The notes below the pieces were generated by a model, which was not told the DNA's origin, did not search any database, and worked only from the letters and a program-made list of their open reading frames with translations. The position numbers and the translations under genes are program-made. A stretch of 64,000 nt of DNA, from contig MVDH01000001.1 in the NCBI GenBank assembly GCA_003056245.1, positions 801,679 to 865,678 on the forward strand. Direction: 5' to 3'. The first letter of the stretch is position 1, and each line of letters opens with the position of its first letter. This stretch comes from Cellvibrio sp. 79 (lineage in GTDB: Bacteria > Pseudomonadota > Gammaproteobacteria > Pseudomonadales > Cellvibrionaceae). Positions 16,724 to 25,237 of this stretch are shown piece by piece.

Positions 16724-16752
16724 ATTATAAAGAGGGCGGATAAATGCGACAA
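16724..16752 (-). promoter_or_regulatory. Sigma-70 promoter of the riboswitch-mneA transcript
   Basis: On the minus strand TTGTCG (16752-16747) and a perfect TATAAT (16729-16724) are separated by 17 bases. The expected start, near 16717, lies directly before the riboswitch aptamer, which supports both calls. Confidence 0.85.
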
Positions 16753-16859
16753 CCCCGATCACGGCAAATGCCGAAATCTAGTTGTAGTGCCCAGCCAATC
16801 ATTTGACTGTATCGGTTTGTATTATTTTTAACTTATTGAAATTAAAAGAGAAAATAGAT

Positions 16860-16875
16860 TGGCATTGCGATTGCA
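16860..16875 (+). promoter_or_regulatory. Sigma-54 promoter of fleSR
   Basis: TGGCATTGCGATTGCA has GG and GC ten bases apart and matches TGGCAC-N5-TTGCA at nearly every position. It lies 95 bases before fleS. In pseudomonads fleSR is transcribed by RpoN with the activator FleQ, whose gene is not in this window. Confidence 0.82.
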
Positions 16876-16969
16876 ATTACTCTTGTATCGCAAGTAAACG
16901 CAAAAAATCCGATGGATTATTGACGGTTACTTCTGACGTGCGAACAAGAAAAGGTTACTCGGGGTATCT

Positions 16970-18253
16970 ATGACGCAAGCAGCATCCAGTTTGATAAAAA
17001 CATCTGCCGGGAACAACCGCCGGTTGAGCCTATTAGTGCCTGGTAATGATAGGCCGGACTCCATCGTTCATGGACCCGACTTACTGGTCGCGGATGCCGG
17101 GCAGGATCTGCATAGTTTGTTTAATGAAATGTCTGAACAGTTGGCGGATTCTTACCACCTGCTGGAAAACCGTGTTGCCGAGTTAAATCAGGAATTGAAT
17201 CACTTGAGCGACCGCCGTTTGCAAGAATTGGCGGAGAAAGAGCAGCTCGCGAATCGCCTCGAAAGTCTGCTTAATTTTTTGCCGGGTGGCGTTGTCGTGC
17301 TGGATTCCTCTGGTTATGTATCGGAGTGTAATCCGGCAGCAAAAGATCTGTTAGGTGAGCCATTACAAGGCCAATTGTGGCGCGATGTGATCAAGCGCAG
17401 CTTTGCACCGCGTCAGGATGATGGTCACGAAGTGTCATTGCACGATGGTCGTCGCATTAGTATCCAGACACGTAACCTGGGTGAAGATGGCCAGATTATT
17501 TTGCTCACTGACCAAACTGAAACCCGTCGCTTGCAAGGTGAATTGAGTCGCCATGAGCGTTTGTCGGCATTAGGCAAAATGATGAGCGCATTAGCGCATC
17601 AAATCCGTACACCCTTGTCATCTGCAATGTTGTATGCCGGGCATTTATGTAGCGGCAAGTTGGATGAAGAGCGTCGCCAGCAATTCTCGGAAAAAATTCT
17701 CGGGCGTTTGAATAACATCGAGCGGCAAGTTCAGGATATGTTGTTTTATGTCAAAGGCGAGTTGGCATTAAACGATGTTATTAGCGTAGCGCAGTTGCAG
17801 GAAGATCTGGCCGAGGCAATGGAAGTTCCCTTAATGACGAGTGAATCTACGTGCGAGTGGGTAATTCATTGTCGGGAAAATTACATTCAATGCAACCGGG
17901 ATGCATTAATTGGTGCGTTGTTAAATTTGGTGAATAACGCGATCCAGGCCGTCGAACGAAAAGCACATTTGCGTATTGAATTTAATATGTATCCGCAAGC
18001 ATTGAATGACACCAAATTAATAAACGAAGCATCGCAACTCTGGATTCGGGTTTGCGATAAAGGCCCGGGAATTTCGGCTGAAATGCTGGCGAGTGTCGGT
18101 GATTTGTTTGTCACTACCAAAGCCCAAGGTACAGGCCTGGGATTGAGCGTGGTAAAAGCAGTTGCGCGTGCACACAAAGGAAAGTTTTTGTTGCAGTCCA
18201 CACCGGGTAAAGGCACCTGCGCCAGCGTATTATTACCGTTTGCAAAGTTTTAA
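16970..18253 (+). CDS. fleS: Flagellar two-component sensor kinase FleS
   Basis: The 427-residue kinase has an N-terminal coiled-coil region (about 45-100), a PAS domain (about 100-190), the phosphoacceptor segment ALAHQIRTPLSSAM (His210), and a catalytic domain with NLVNNAIQAVE (N box), DKGPGIS and GTGLGLSVVKAVARAHKG (G boxes). There is no membrane segment, so it is a cytoplasmic kinase, as FleS is. It phosphorylates FleR, encoded next, to switch on class III flagellar genes such as the basal body and hook genes. It is preceded by a sigma-54 promoter. Confidence 0.95.
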   Translation: MTQAASSLIKTSAGNNRRLSLLVPGNDRPDSIVHGPDLLVADAGQDLHSLFNEMSEQLADSYHLLENRVAELNQELNHLSDRRLQELAEKEQLANRLESLLNFLPGGVVVLDSSGYVSECNPAAKDLLGEPLQGQLWRDVIKRSFAPRQDDGHEVSLHDGRRISIQTRNLGEDGQIILLTDQTETRRLQGELSRHERLSALGKMMSALAHQIRTPLSSAMLYAGHLCSGKLDEERRQQFSEKILGRLNNIERQVQDMLFYVKGELALNDVISVAQLQEDLAEAMEVPLMTSESTCEWVIHCRENYIQCNRDALIGALLNLVNNAIQAVERKAHLRIEFNMYPQALNDTKLINEASQLWIRVCDKGPGISAEMLASVGDLFVTTKAQGTGLGLSVVKAVARAHKGKFLLQSTPGKGTCASVLLPFAKF

Positions 18254-18356
18254 ACCAATTTTTATGAGCGACAATATCGCTAATTATTGCCGCTGGTTTT
18301 TAGTAAATCTTTTATTAACGTAATTAGTCCTAACGTTATTTTTTTGGAGAATAGTC

Positions 18357-19934
18357 ATGGCCTTGGCATTGCAACAAGCGTCGTTCGAAAGCGCAATAAA
18401 AGTGCTGGTTGTTGAAGATGATAACAACTTGCGCGAAGCCTTAACCGATACGCTGCAATTGGCAGATTATTCTGTTGTCGCTGTCAGTAGTGGTGAAGAG
18501 GCTGTCAAGCAGCTGGCTGATTACAACGATATCCGGATGATTGTTTCCGATGTGAATATGGGCGCAATGAGTGGCCATGATTTGTTGAAAATTGTAAAAA
18601 AAGAATATCCACAAATTCCGATGATGTTGATTACTGCTTACGCCAGTATCAGTGAATCCGTTGATGCGATGAAGCACGGTGCGGTGGATTATCTGGTGAA
18701 ACCTTTTGCTCCGCAAACGCTGGTAGAAACCGTTGCGCGCCACTTGGGTGTGGCTCAATTTTCCGGTGATGAACCGGTAGCAATGGCGCCATCCAGCAAA
18801 CAATTATTGCAATTGGCCCAGCGCGTTGCACAGTCAGATTCCACCGTATTGATCGTGGGCGAGTCGGGTACCGGTAAAGAAGTGCTGGCGCGTTATATTC
18901 ACGATCATTCCCCGCGCCGCAATCAACCTTTTATTGCTATTAACTGCGCGGCTATTCCGGAAAATATGTTGGAAGCGATGTTATTCGGCCATGAAAAAGG
19001 CGCTTATACCGGCGCGCATACCAGCAGCCCCGGTAAATTTGAGCAAGCCAACGGTGGCACATTATTGCTGGACGAAATTTCAGAAATGGATATCGGCCTG
19101 CAAGCAAAATTATTACGCGTATTGCAAGAGCGCGAAGTAGAACGTTTGGGCGGACGTAAGACGATTAAATTGGATGTGCGTGTCATTGCGACATCAAACC
19201 GCGATATGCGTAGCGAAGTTGTCGCCGCAAAATTCCGCGAAGACTTGTATTACCGCTTGAGTGTATTGCCTCTGCAATGGGCGCCATTGCGTGATCGTTT
19301 GGAAGATATTATTCCGCTTGCAGATAAACTTTTGCAAAAGCATGCACACAAACAAAATCGTCGCGGTGTCAATTTATCACCTTCTGCGCAACAGCAATTG
19401 CTCGCATATCCATGGCCGGGCAATGTGCGTGAGTTGGATAATATTATGCAGCGCGCGTTAATTTTGCAGCCGGGAAAATCCATCCAGGCAGATGATTTGG
19501 GGTTAAGTGGCCATGGTTCCTATTCACAAAGTCCAACCCATTACAGTCAAAAACCTAATTTGCTGGAAGCAGCACAGGTGATTGGTAGCCCGGTGGAACC
19601 TGCTGCTCCAATCACTGTGGACGCTCACTATCAGCAATCAATTAATTCACCGGTTTATGCGAATGCAGCGTATCGCACCAGCCAGTTTTCTGTCGGCAAT
19701 CTGGCGGGCGACAATATTGCGTTGATTAGCAATGCGCCCGTGCATCATTCGTCGTTGAATAACCCCGCTCTTGGCAACGATTTAAAGCAGCGTGAATACG
19801 AAATTATTATGAATACCCTGCGCATAGAACGCGGCAGCCGCAAAAATACTGCCGAGCGTTTGGGGATTAGTGCGCGTACTTTGCGTTATAAAATTGCGCG
19901 TTTGCGTGAAGAAGGGTATGAAATTACGGAATAA
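18357..19934 (+). CDS. fleR: Sigma-54-dependent flagellar response regulator FleR
   Basis: The 525-residue regulator has a receiver domain (Asp65 in MIVSDVNMGA), a sigma-54 AAA+ domain with GESGTGKE (Walker A), the sigma-54 contact loop GAYTGAH (tyrosine in place of the usual phenylalanine), and a C-terminal Fis-type helix-turn-helix (NTAERLGISARTLRYKIARL). Between the AAA+ and DNA-binding domains is a linker of about 100 residues rich in Ser, Gln, Asn, Tyr and Pro, longer than in Pseudomonas FleR. It should activate the sigma-54 promoters found before fliE, fliK and fliL. A ribosome site (TTGGAG) precedes the ATG. Confidence 0.95.
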   Translation: MALALQQASFESAIKVLVVEDDNNLREALTDTLQLADYSVVAVSSGEEAVKQLADYNDIRMIVSDVNMGAMSGHDLLKIVKKEYPQIPMMLITAYASISESVDAMKHGAVDYLVKPFAPQTLVETVARHLGVAQFSGDEPVAMAPSSKQLLQLAQRVAQSDSTVLIVGESGTGKEVLARYIHDHSPRRNQPFIAINCAAIPENMLEAMLFGHEKGAYTGAHTSSPGKFEQANGGTLLLDEISEMDIGLQAKLLRVLQEREVERLGGRKTIKLDVRVIATSNRDMRSEVVAAKFREDLYYRLSVLPLQWAPLRDRLEDIIPLADKLLQKHAHKQNRRGVNLSPSAQQQLLAYPWPGNVRELDNIMQRALILQPGKSIQADDLGLSGHGSYSQSPTHYSQKPNLLEAAQVIGSPVEPAAPITVDAHYQQSINSPVYANAAYRTSQFSVGNLAGDNIALISNAPVHHSSLNNPALGNDLKQREYEIIMNTLRIERGSRKNTAERLGISARTLRYKIARLREEGYEITE

Positions 19935-20004
19935 TCTGGCGCTTGCATCACCGCGTATGTTCAGGCAGATTGGGCCAACTGCCTGAAATGGAAAAGAGGG
20001 TCTT

Positions 20005-20619
20005 ATGTCGCTGGTACTCTGGGTATTGGGTTTTGCTGCACTCGGGGCTTGCGCCCGGGTTTATATATTTAGCCAACGTGAAAAGTTTATAAATCGCTAT
20101 GTTTTCCCTGTTTTCCTGACACAAAAACTCCAACAACAATACCCGCAGCTAACCCATGAGCAAACCGGGCTGGTTATTAAGGGATTACGTCAATATTTTT
20201 TGATGTGTTGCAAGGCCGAAAAAAAACTCGTGGCGATGCCATCTCAGGTTGTCGATGAATTATGGCATCAGTTTATTTTACATACCCGCGCGTACCAGGT
20301 TTTTTGTCGCAAGGGGTTGGGCAGGTTCCTGCATCACACTCCCGCTGAAGCAATGAAAGGAAAAAAGGATGCTTCTGACAGTATCAAGCGGGCCTGGCGC
20401 CTGGCTTGTAAAATTGATGGTATCAATCCCAAAAAACCGGAACGCTTACCGTTGATTTTTGCGCTGGATACTATGCTTGCCATTCCCGGTGGATTCAATT
20501 ACGCATTGGATTGCACCAGATCACGCACAGGAGAGCATTGCGCTTCCCATATTGGTTGCGGTGGTGGATGCTCGGGTTCTTCGGGGTGTTCCGGGGACAG
20601 TGGTTGCGGTGGTGATTAG
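20005..20619 (+). CDS. GRDP/DUF1399-like protein with Cys/Gly/Ser-rich tail
   Basis: The 204-residue protein has an N-terminal hydrophobic anchor (about 3-20). It then has a domain with MPSQVVDELWHQFILHTRAYQVFC and LGRFLHHTP, the pattern of the glycine-rich-domain (DUF1399) family known from plants, fungi and scattered bacteria. It ends in CGGGCSGSSGCSGDSGCGG, a cysteine-rich repeat that could bind metal or be crosslinked. Function is unknown. It lies between fleR and fliE but has no evident link to flagella. The neighbour at 20662 converges on it. Confidence 0.7.
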   Translation: MSLVLWVLGFAALGACARVYIFSQREKFINRYVFPVFLTQKLQQQYPQLTHEQTGLVIKGLRQYFLMCCKAEKKLVAMPSQVVDELWHQFILHTRAYQVFCRKGLGRFLHHTPAEAMKGKKDASDSIKRAWRLACKIDGINPKKPERLPLIFALDTMLAIPGGFNYALDCTRSRTGEHCASHIGCGGGCSGSSGCSGDSGCGGD

Positions 20620-20661
20620 CGCCGCAACCTGATCAATATTAACAACTCAATCGCGTAACGA

Positions 20662-20862
20662 TTAGTGCAAATAATCAAATTCATATTCACACGTTTCACG
20701 CGCTAATTTTTTAGCCTCCCATTTTTCTTCCAGCTTCCGGCGACACTCCATATTGCGGCGAATTTGTTGCCGTTTGCTTTTTGAAATCACCACATCGGCA
20801 AGAAAGCTTGCCATCGCACTTTCTAATAATTCCTGTTCATTAACCAATTCAATGTTGCTCAT
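20662..20862 (-). CDS. Small charged protein, PA3496-like
   Basis: The 66-residue product is highly charged, with a basic helical stretch KSKRQQIRRNMECRRKLEEKW and an acidic, aromatic C-terminal end. It resembles the small PA3496-type proteins of pseudomonads in length and pattern, but this is by recollection only. A strong ribosome site (AAGGAG) lies before the ATG, which supports expression. It has no signal peptide or membrane segment. A regulatory or RNA-binding role is possible but unproven. Confidence 0.6.
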   Translation of the reverse strand: MSNIELVNEQELLESAMASFLADVVISKSKRQQIRRNMECRRKLEEKWEAKKLARETCEYEFDYLH

Positions 20863-21016
20863 GAAAAGCTCCTTGGGATGAAGGCGTTACCGGTATTTTC
20901 GATTGGATCTTATGCCGCGCGAATGACAGATACGTGAAGCCTCTGCGACAAATTGGTTACGTTTTTTGATTAGCTTTCAAGCGATTTCTGGCAACCCATT
21001 GCCGGGCGGCAAATCT

Positions 21017-21032
21017 TGGCCTGCTTTGTGCA
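21017..21032 (+). promoter_or_regulatory. Sigma-54 promoter of the fliE operon
   Basis: TGGCCTGCTTTGTGCA has the invariant GG and GC ten bases apart. It lies about 97 bases before the fliE ATG. It is weaker than the fliK site because the -12 block reads GTGCA, not TTGCA. FleR is the expected activator. Confidence 0.65.
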
Positions 21033-21128
21033 AAATCCCCTGCAAAGACGAATTTTCCAGCGGTTCTGCCAAATTTTTGTCGGTTCAAATTGTTGGTCGG
21101 GACAGCGAATAGAGTGGGGGACTGGATC

Positions 21129-21503
21129 ATGACTGATCGTGTAGATATCAACCGTTTACTTGGCGACATGCGTAGCCTGAAGGCGCAGACCCAGGTATTT
21201 CAACGCCCTCAAGGCGTTGGTGATACGCCTGCCGGTATGCGCAACCTGGGCGCGTTGCCGGTGGAAGGTACGGTTAAAACCCCAAGCTTCGGCGATTTAA
21301 TGACGCAAGCGGTAAACAAAGTTAACGATGTGCAAAAGACTTCCAGTGCGATGGCGGAAGCTTATGAGCGCGGTGTAGCGGGTGTGGATATCACCGATGT
21401 TATGGTCGCTTCGCAAAAAGCATCGGTCGCATTCCAGGCCACCGTGCAAGTACGCAATAAATTAATTGATGCGTATCGCGATGTGATGAATATGCCAATT
21501 TAA
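21129..21503 (+). CDS. fliE: Flagellar hook-basal body protein FliE
   Basis: The 124-residue protein is the MS-ring/rod junction component FliE. The C-terminal half ([17 protein letters not shown], then [20 protein letters not shown]) matches the family closely. The ATG at 21129 is chosen over a frame extension at 21090, because it gives the normal length and starts the conserved [10 protein letters not shown]. It opens a run of basal body and export genes (fliE to fliJ). Confidence 0.95.
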   Translation: MTDRVDINRLLGDMRSLKAQTQVFQRPQGVGDTPAGMRNLGALPVEGTVKTPSFGDLMTQAVNKVNDVQKTSSAMAEAYERGVAGVDITDVMVASQKASVAFQATVQVRNKLIDAYRDVMNMPI

Positions 21504-21570
21504 TTTAAAAAAAGTTGTTGACGCTAAAGAACATCTAACCGTTAAAAAGTAATTCCAAGGTGTAAAAATT

Positions 21571-23283
21571 ATGGCTACTCCCGCCACCGCTGATAACGAC
21601 AACCTGCCCGCCGAGAAAAGCAAAATCGGCGGCGATTTTCTGGAAGGTCTAAGTAGCCTGAATTTATTGCGTCAGGTTGGCTTGATGGTCACGCTGGCAG
21701 CCAGCGTTGCGATTGGTTTTGCGGTGGTGATGTGGATTCAGGGGGATGATTATCGTCCGCTCTATGGCCGTATGGATAATCTGGACGCCGGCAATGTGAT
21801 TGAAGTGCTTGAGCAAAACCAGATTAAATTTAAAGTCGATCAAAACTCTGGCGCAATTTTGGTTGCAGCAGAAGATGTGCATATGGCGCGTTTAAAATTG
21901 GCGGAATTTGGCTTGCCATCCAACCCTACACAGGGTTTTGAAATAATGGATAAAGAGCAACCATTGGGTACTAGCCAATTTGTGGAAGGCACTCGTTACC
22001 AACGTAGTATCGAAGGCGAACTTGCTCGTACCATCACCAGTATTACAACCATTCGCAGCGCGCGCGTGCATCTGGCGATTCCGAAAAAAACCGTGTTTGT
22101 ACGCGACGCAACCAATCCAACCGCATCTGTTTTTGTAGAAGTATTTGCAGGCAGAAGCGTTGATCCTTCGCAAGTGAAAGCGATCATGAATCTGGTTGCC
22201 TCTTCGGTTCCCGGTATGAAAATGGCGGATGTAACTGTTGTGGATCAACACGGCAATTTGTTATCCACCGGTGAGGAAAGTGCAGATTTATTGCTCGCCG
22301 AAAAACAACATAAATATTCGCAGGAAGTGGAATCCAGTGTTATCAAACGCATTAATAGTATTCTTGAGCCTGTTGTCGGTAGCGGTAAATTCCGAGCGGA
22401 AGTGAGTGCAGATGTAGATTTCACGGCGGTTGAGCAAGCGGCAGAAACGTTTAATCCTGATCTGCCAGCGATTCGCTCTGAACAAACGTTAAATGAAACT
22501 CGTCGTGCAGGTGATACTGCGGCTGGTATTCCAGGCGCGCTGACTAATCAACCACCGGGAACAACGACGGAAGTTCCTGAACAGATTGATCCTGCAACTG
22601 GCCAACCAACTACACCGCCACAACCAACGAATAATCGTGAGCAGGCAACACGGAATTACGAGCTGGATCGCACCGTAAGTTATACCAAGCATCAGCAAGG
22701 TTCATTGAAGCGTTTGACAGTTGCGGTCGTGGTTGATGACAAAGTAACCATTAACCCCGATGGCACCCAAACTATTACGCCCTGGACTGAGAACGAACTG
22801 GAACGCTTGTCTATACTGGTGAGGGACGCAGTGGGGTTCAGCGCTGTGCGCGGCGATAGCGTCAATGTTTTGAACTCGCCGTTTGCCAATCGCGTAGTTG
22901 ATCCAAATGCAGGTATGGATACTGTTCCCTGGTGGGAACAATGGATCATGCCCAACATCAAATACATTGCGAGCGTGTTGGTTATCCTGCTTATCGTATT
23001 TGGTTTGTTGCGCCCGATGTTTAAGAGCCTTTCAAAACAAGGCGGAAAATTGGCGGAGGAGGAAGAAGCTCGTCAATTAGCGGCGTTGGAAGCAGCAGGT
23101 GGTATGGCTGGTCTGGAAAATATGTCCGATGAAACGGTGACACTTACCGGTGGTCACGCATTGTTATTACCAGGGCCAGAACAAGGTTACGAAGAACAAA
23201 TTAATGCTATTAAAGGTTTGATTGCCGATGATCCGGGCCGCGTAGCCCAGGTTGTTAAAAAGTGGATAAATCGCGATGACTGA
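21571..23283 (+). CDS. fliF: Flagellar MS-ring protein FliF
   Basis: The 570-residue FliF forms the membrane MS ring on which the flagellum is built. It has one membrane helix near residues 33-54, a YscJ/FliF secretion-type ring-building domain (PLYGRMDNLDAGNVIEVLE onward), a long periplasmic region with a Pro/Thr-rich loop (about 325-355), a second membrane helix (about 464-485), and an acidic C-terminal tail that binds FliG. Length and layout are normal. Its end overlaps the fliG start by eight bases. Confidence 0.97.
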   Translation: MATPATADNDNLPAEKSKIGGDFLEGLSSLNLLRQVGLMVTLAASVAIGFAVVMWIQGDDYRPLYGRMDNLDAGNVIEVLEQNQIKFKVDQNSGAILVAAEDVHMARLKLAEFGLPSNPTQGFEIMDKEQPLGTSQFVEGTRYQRSIEGELARTITSITTIRSARVHLAIPKKTVFVRDATNPTASVFVEVFAGRSVDPSQVKAIMNLVASSVPGMKMADVTVVDQHGNLLSTGEESADLLLAEKQHKYSQEVESSVIKRINSILEPVVGSGKFRAEVSADVDFTAVEQAAETFNPDLPAIRSEQTLNETRRAGDTAAGIPGALTNQPPGTTTEVPEQIDPATGQPTTPPQPTNNREQATRNYELDRTVSYTKHQQGSLKRLTVAVVVDDKVTINPDGTQTITPWTENELERLSILVRDAVGFSAVRGDSVNVLNSPFANRVVDPNAGMDTVPWWEQWIMPNIKYIASVLVILLIVFGLLRPMFKSLSKQGGKLAEEEEARQLAALEAAGGMAGLENMSDETVTLTGGHALLLPGPEQGYEEQINAIKGLIADDPGRVAQVVKKWINRDD

Positions 23284-24316
23284 TGCAAATACCAACGATA
23301 AAGCCGTTGCTACCAAACCGGCGCTCAAAATGCGCTATGTGGATCAGGCGGCGATTTTATTGATGTCGCTGGGTGAATCCGATGCGGCAGAAATTCTCAA
23401 ACACATGGGCCCGAAAGAAGTGCAACGTATCGGCGCAGCCATGACCCAATTGCAAAACGTCCAGCAATCGGAAGTGCAAGCTGTGTTGGGAAATTTTCTG
23501 GATGAGGTCCGTACCTTAACCGGACTGGGTGTAGGTGCAGATAATTACATCCGTAAAATGCTGGTTACTGCATTGGGTGAAGATAAAGCCAACAGTTTGA
23601 TTGACCGTATTTTGATTGGCGGTAATACGACTGGTCTGGACACGCTCAAATGGATGGAGGCACGCTCTGTTGCCGATATTATTCGCAACGAACACCCCCA
23701 AATCCAGGCCATCGTTATTGCTTATCTTGATGCGGATCAGTCCGCTGAAATCATGGGTTATTTCCCGGAAAAAGTACGCCTCGACATTATGATGCGCGTT
23801 GCATCGCTCGACACAGTCCAGCCAAGTGCACTGCAAGAGCTCAACGATATCCTGGAAAAACAATTCTCCGGTAATGCCGCATCGCAAACTAAAACCATGG
23901 GTGGTTATAAAGTGGCGGCGGAAATTATGAACAACCTGGATGGTTCAATCGAAGCGGAATTGATGGAGGGAATTAAAGAAATCGATGAGGATATGGGTAA
24001 TCAGATCCAGGATCTTATGTTTGTATTCGACAACCTCAAAGAAGTGGACGACCGTGGAATTCAAGCGCTGTTGCGTGAGGTTTCTTCCGATGTATTGGTG
24101 GTTGCACTGAAAGGTGCCGACGACGAACTGAAAGAGAAAATTTTCAAAAATATGTCCAAGCGTGCAGCAGAACTATTGCGCGACGATCTGGAAACCAAAC
24201 CGCCAATGCGTTTGGCCGATGTGGAAGCTGCACAAAAAGAAATTCTTATTACCGCGCGCCGTATGGCCGATGCGGGCGAAATTATGTTGGGCGGTGGCGG
24301 CGATCAAATGGTGTAA
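23276..24316 (+). CDS. fliG: Flagellar motor switch protein FliG
   Basis: The 346-residue FliG couples torque from the stator to the rotor. Visible are the N-terminal FliF-binding domain, the middle domain with EHPQIQAIVIAYL (EHPQ motif, about 138-150), and the C-terminal charged torque helix around DDRGIQALLREVSSDVLVVAL. Length is slightly above the usual ~335 residues. It starts within fliF, so translation is coupled. Confidence 0.97.
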   Translation: MTDANTNDKAVATKPALKMRYVDQAAILLMSLGESDAAEILKHMGPKEVQRIGAAMTQLQNVQQSEVQAVLGNFLDEVRTLTGLGVGADNYIRKMLVTALGEDKANSLIDRILIGGNTTGLDTLKWMEARSVADIIRNEHPQIQAIVIAYLDADQSAEIMGYFPEKVRLDIMMRVASLDTVQPSALQELNDILEKQFSGNAASQTKTMGGYKVAAEIMNNLDGSIEAELMEGIKEIDEDMGNQIQDLMFVFDNLKEVDDRGIQALLREVSSDVLVVALKGADDELKEKIFKNMSKRAAELLRDDLETKPPMRLADVEAAQKEILITARRMADAGEIMLGGGGDQMV

Positions 24317-24388
24317 CACCTGATCGCCGGCTAATTGCCATTTGTTGTTGACATCAAGCATTGTTGACGCTGTTGAGATTGAACAAGC

Positions 24389-25231
24389 ATGTCAGATTCC
24401 AATTTACCCAACCGTATTCCTGCTGAAGCGGTGGATCAAGCAACCGCCTGGATATTGCCGCCGGTCAGCGACAATGGACGAATATTGTCTTCTGCCGAAA
24501 AAGAAGCGCGCGAACGACGTGAACGCTTGTTGCGTCGCGAGCAGGAAAAAATTGAAACGGTGGAAATGGTGGTTGAAGAACAGGCACCGCAAATAGGCAT
24601 GACTGCCGAGGAGATGCAGGCCATTTTTGATACCGCTGAAAAAGACGGTTTTGAGCAAGGCCACAAAGACGGTTTTGCTAAAGGAAGTACGGAAGGTTAT
24701 GAAGCCGGCCGGCAACAAGGTTTAAAAGAAATGCGTGCGCAGTTGGTTGCAGAGCAGCAACGCTTTCAAGCGCTGACCAATGCGTTGCTTAATCCGCTCA
24801 CCGCGCAGGATGATGACATTGAACATATGTTGCTCGATGTTATTTGCACACTTACCCAAAGTGTGGTGCAACGTGAAGTACAAACTGATTCTTCACAAAT
24901 ACTCGAACTCGTTCGCAACGCGATAACCGCATTGCCTGTTGGCAGTAAAAATATTCGCGTGTGTTTAAATCCGGACGATCTTGCCGCAATTGAAACTTAT
25001 GCCGCAGAACAGCAACTGGATTGGAAGTTTTTTGGCGACACAGAGTTATTACCCGGCGGTTGCCGTATTGAAACACCGGATAGTCGTGTGGACTTTTCGG
25101 TATCTTCCCGCTTGCAAACCGTATTGGAGCAATTCCTTACCAGGCAATTAGCGGCGAGTGACGAACGCGATGATGAATTATCGCTTCGCGACGATGCTTT
25201 GCTTTCCTCTGATTTTAATGACGATAAGTAG
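24389..25231 (+). CDS. fliH: Flagellar assembly protein FliH
   Basis: The 280-residue FliH regulates the export ATPase FliI. The N-terminal half is charged and coiled, with an arginine/glutamate-rich helix (EKEARERRERLLRREQEK) and a glycine-spaced region (GFEQGHKDGFAKGSTEGYEAGRQQG, given here only as a pattern of GxxxG helices). The C-terminal half matches the V/F-type ATPase E-subunit-like domain. The stop is seven bases before fliI. Confidence 0.93.
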   Translation: MSDSNLPNRIPAEAVDQATAWILPPVSDNGRILSSAEKEARERRERLLRREQEKIETVEMVVEEQAPQIGMTAEEMQAIFDTAEKDGFEQGHKDGFAKGSTEGYEAGRQQGLKEMRAQLVAEQQRFQALTNALLNPLTAQDDDIEHMLLDVICTLTQSVVQREVQTDSSQILELVRNAITALPVGSKNIRVCLNPDDLAAIETYAAEQQLDWKFFGDTELLPGGCRIETPDSRVDFSVSSRLQTVLEQFLTRQLAASDERDDELSLRDDALLSSDFNDDK

Positions 25232-25237
25232 GTCACT

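Noticed and set aside
16531-16743. Plus-strand frame of 70 codons upstream of mneA
   Set aside because: It is the antisense of the manganese riboswitch; the conserved RNA landmarks explain the sequence.
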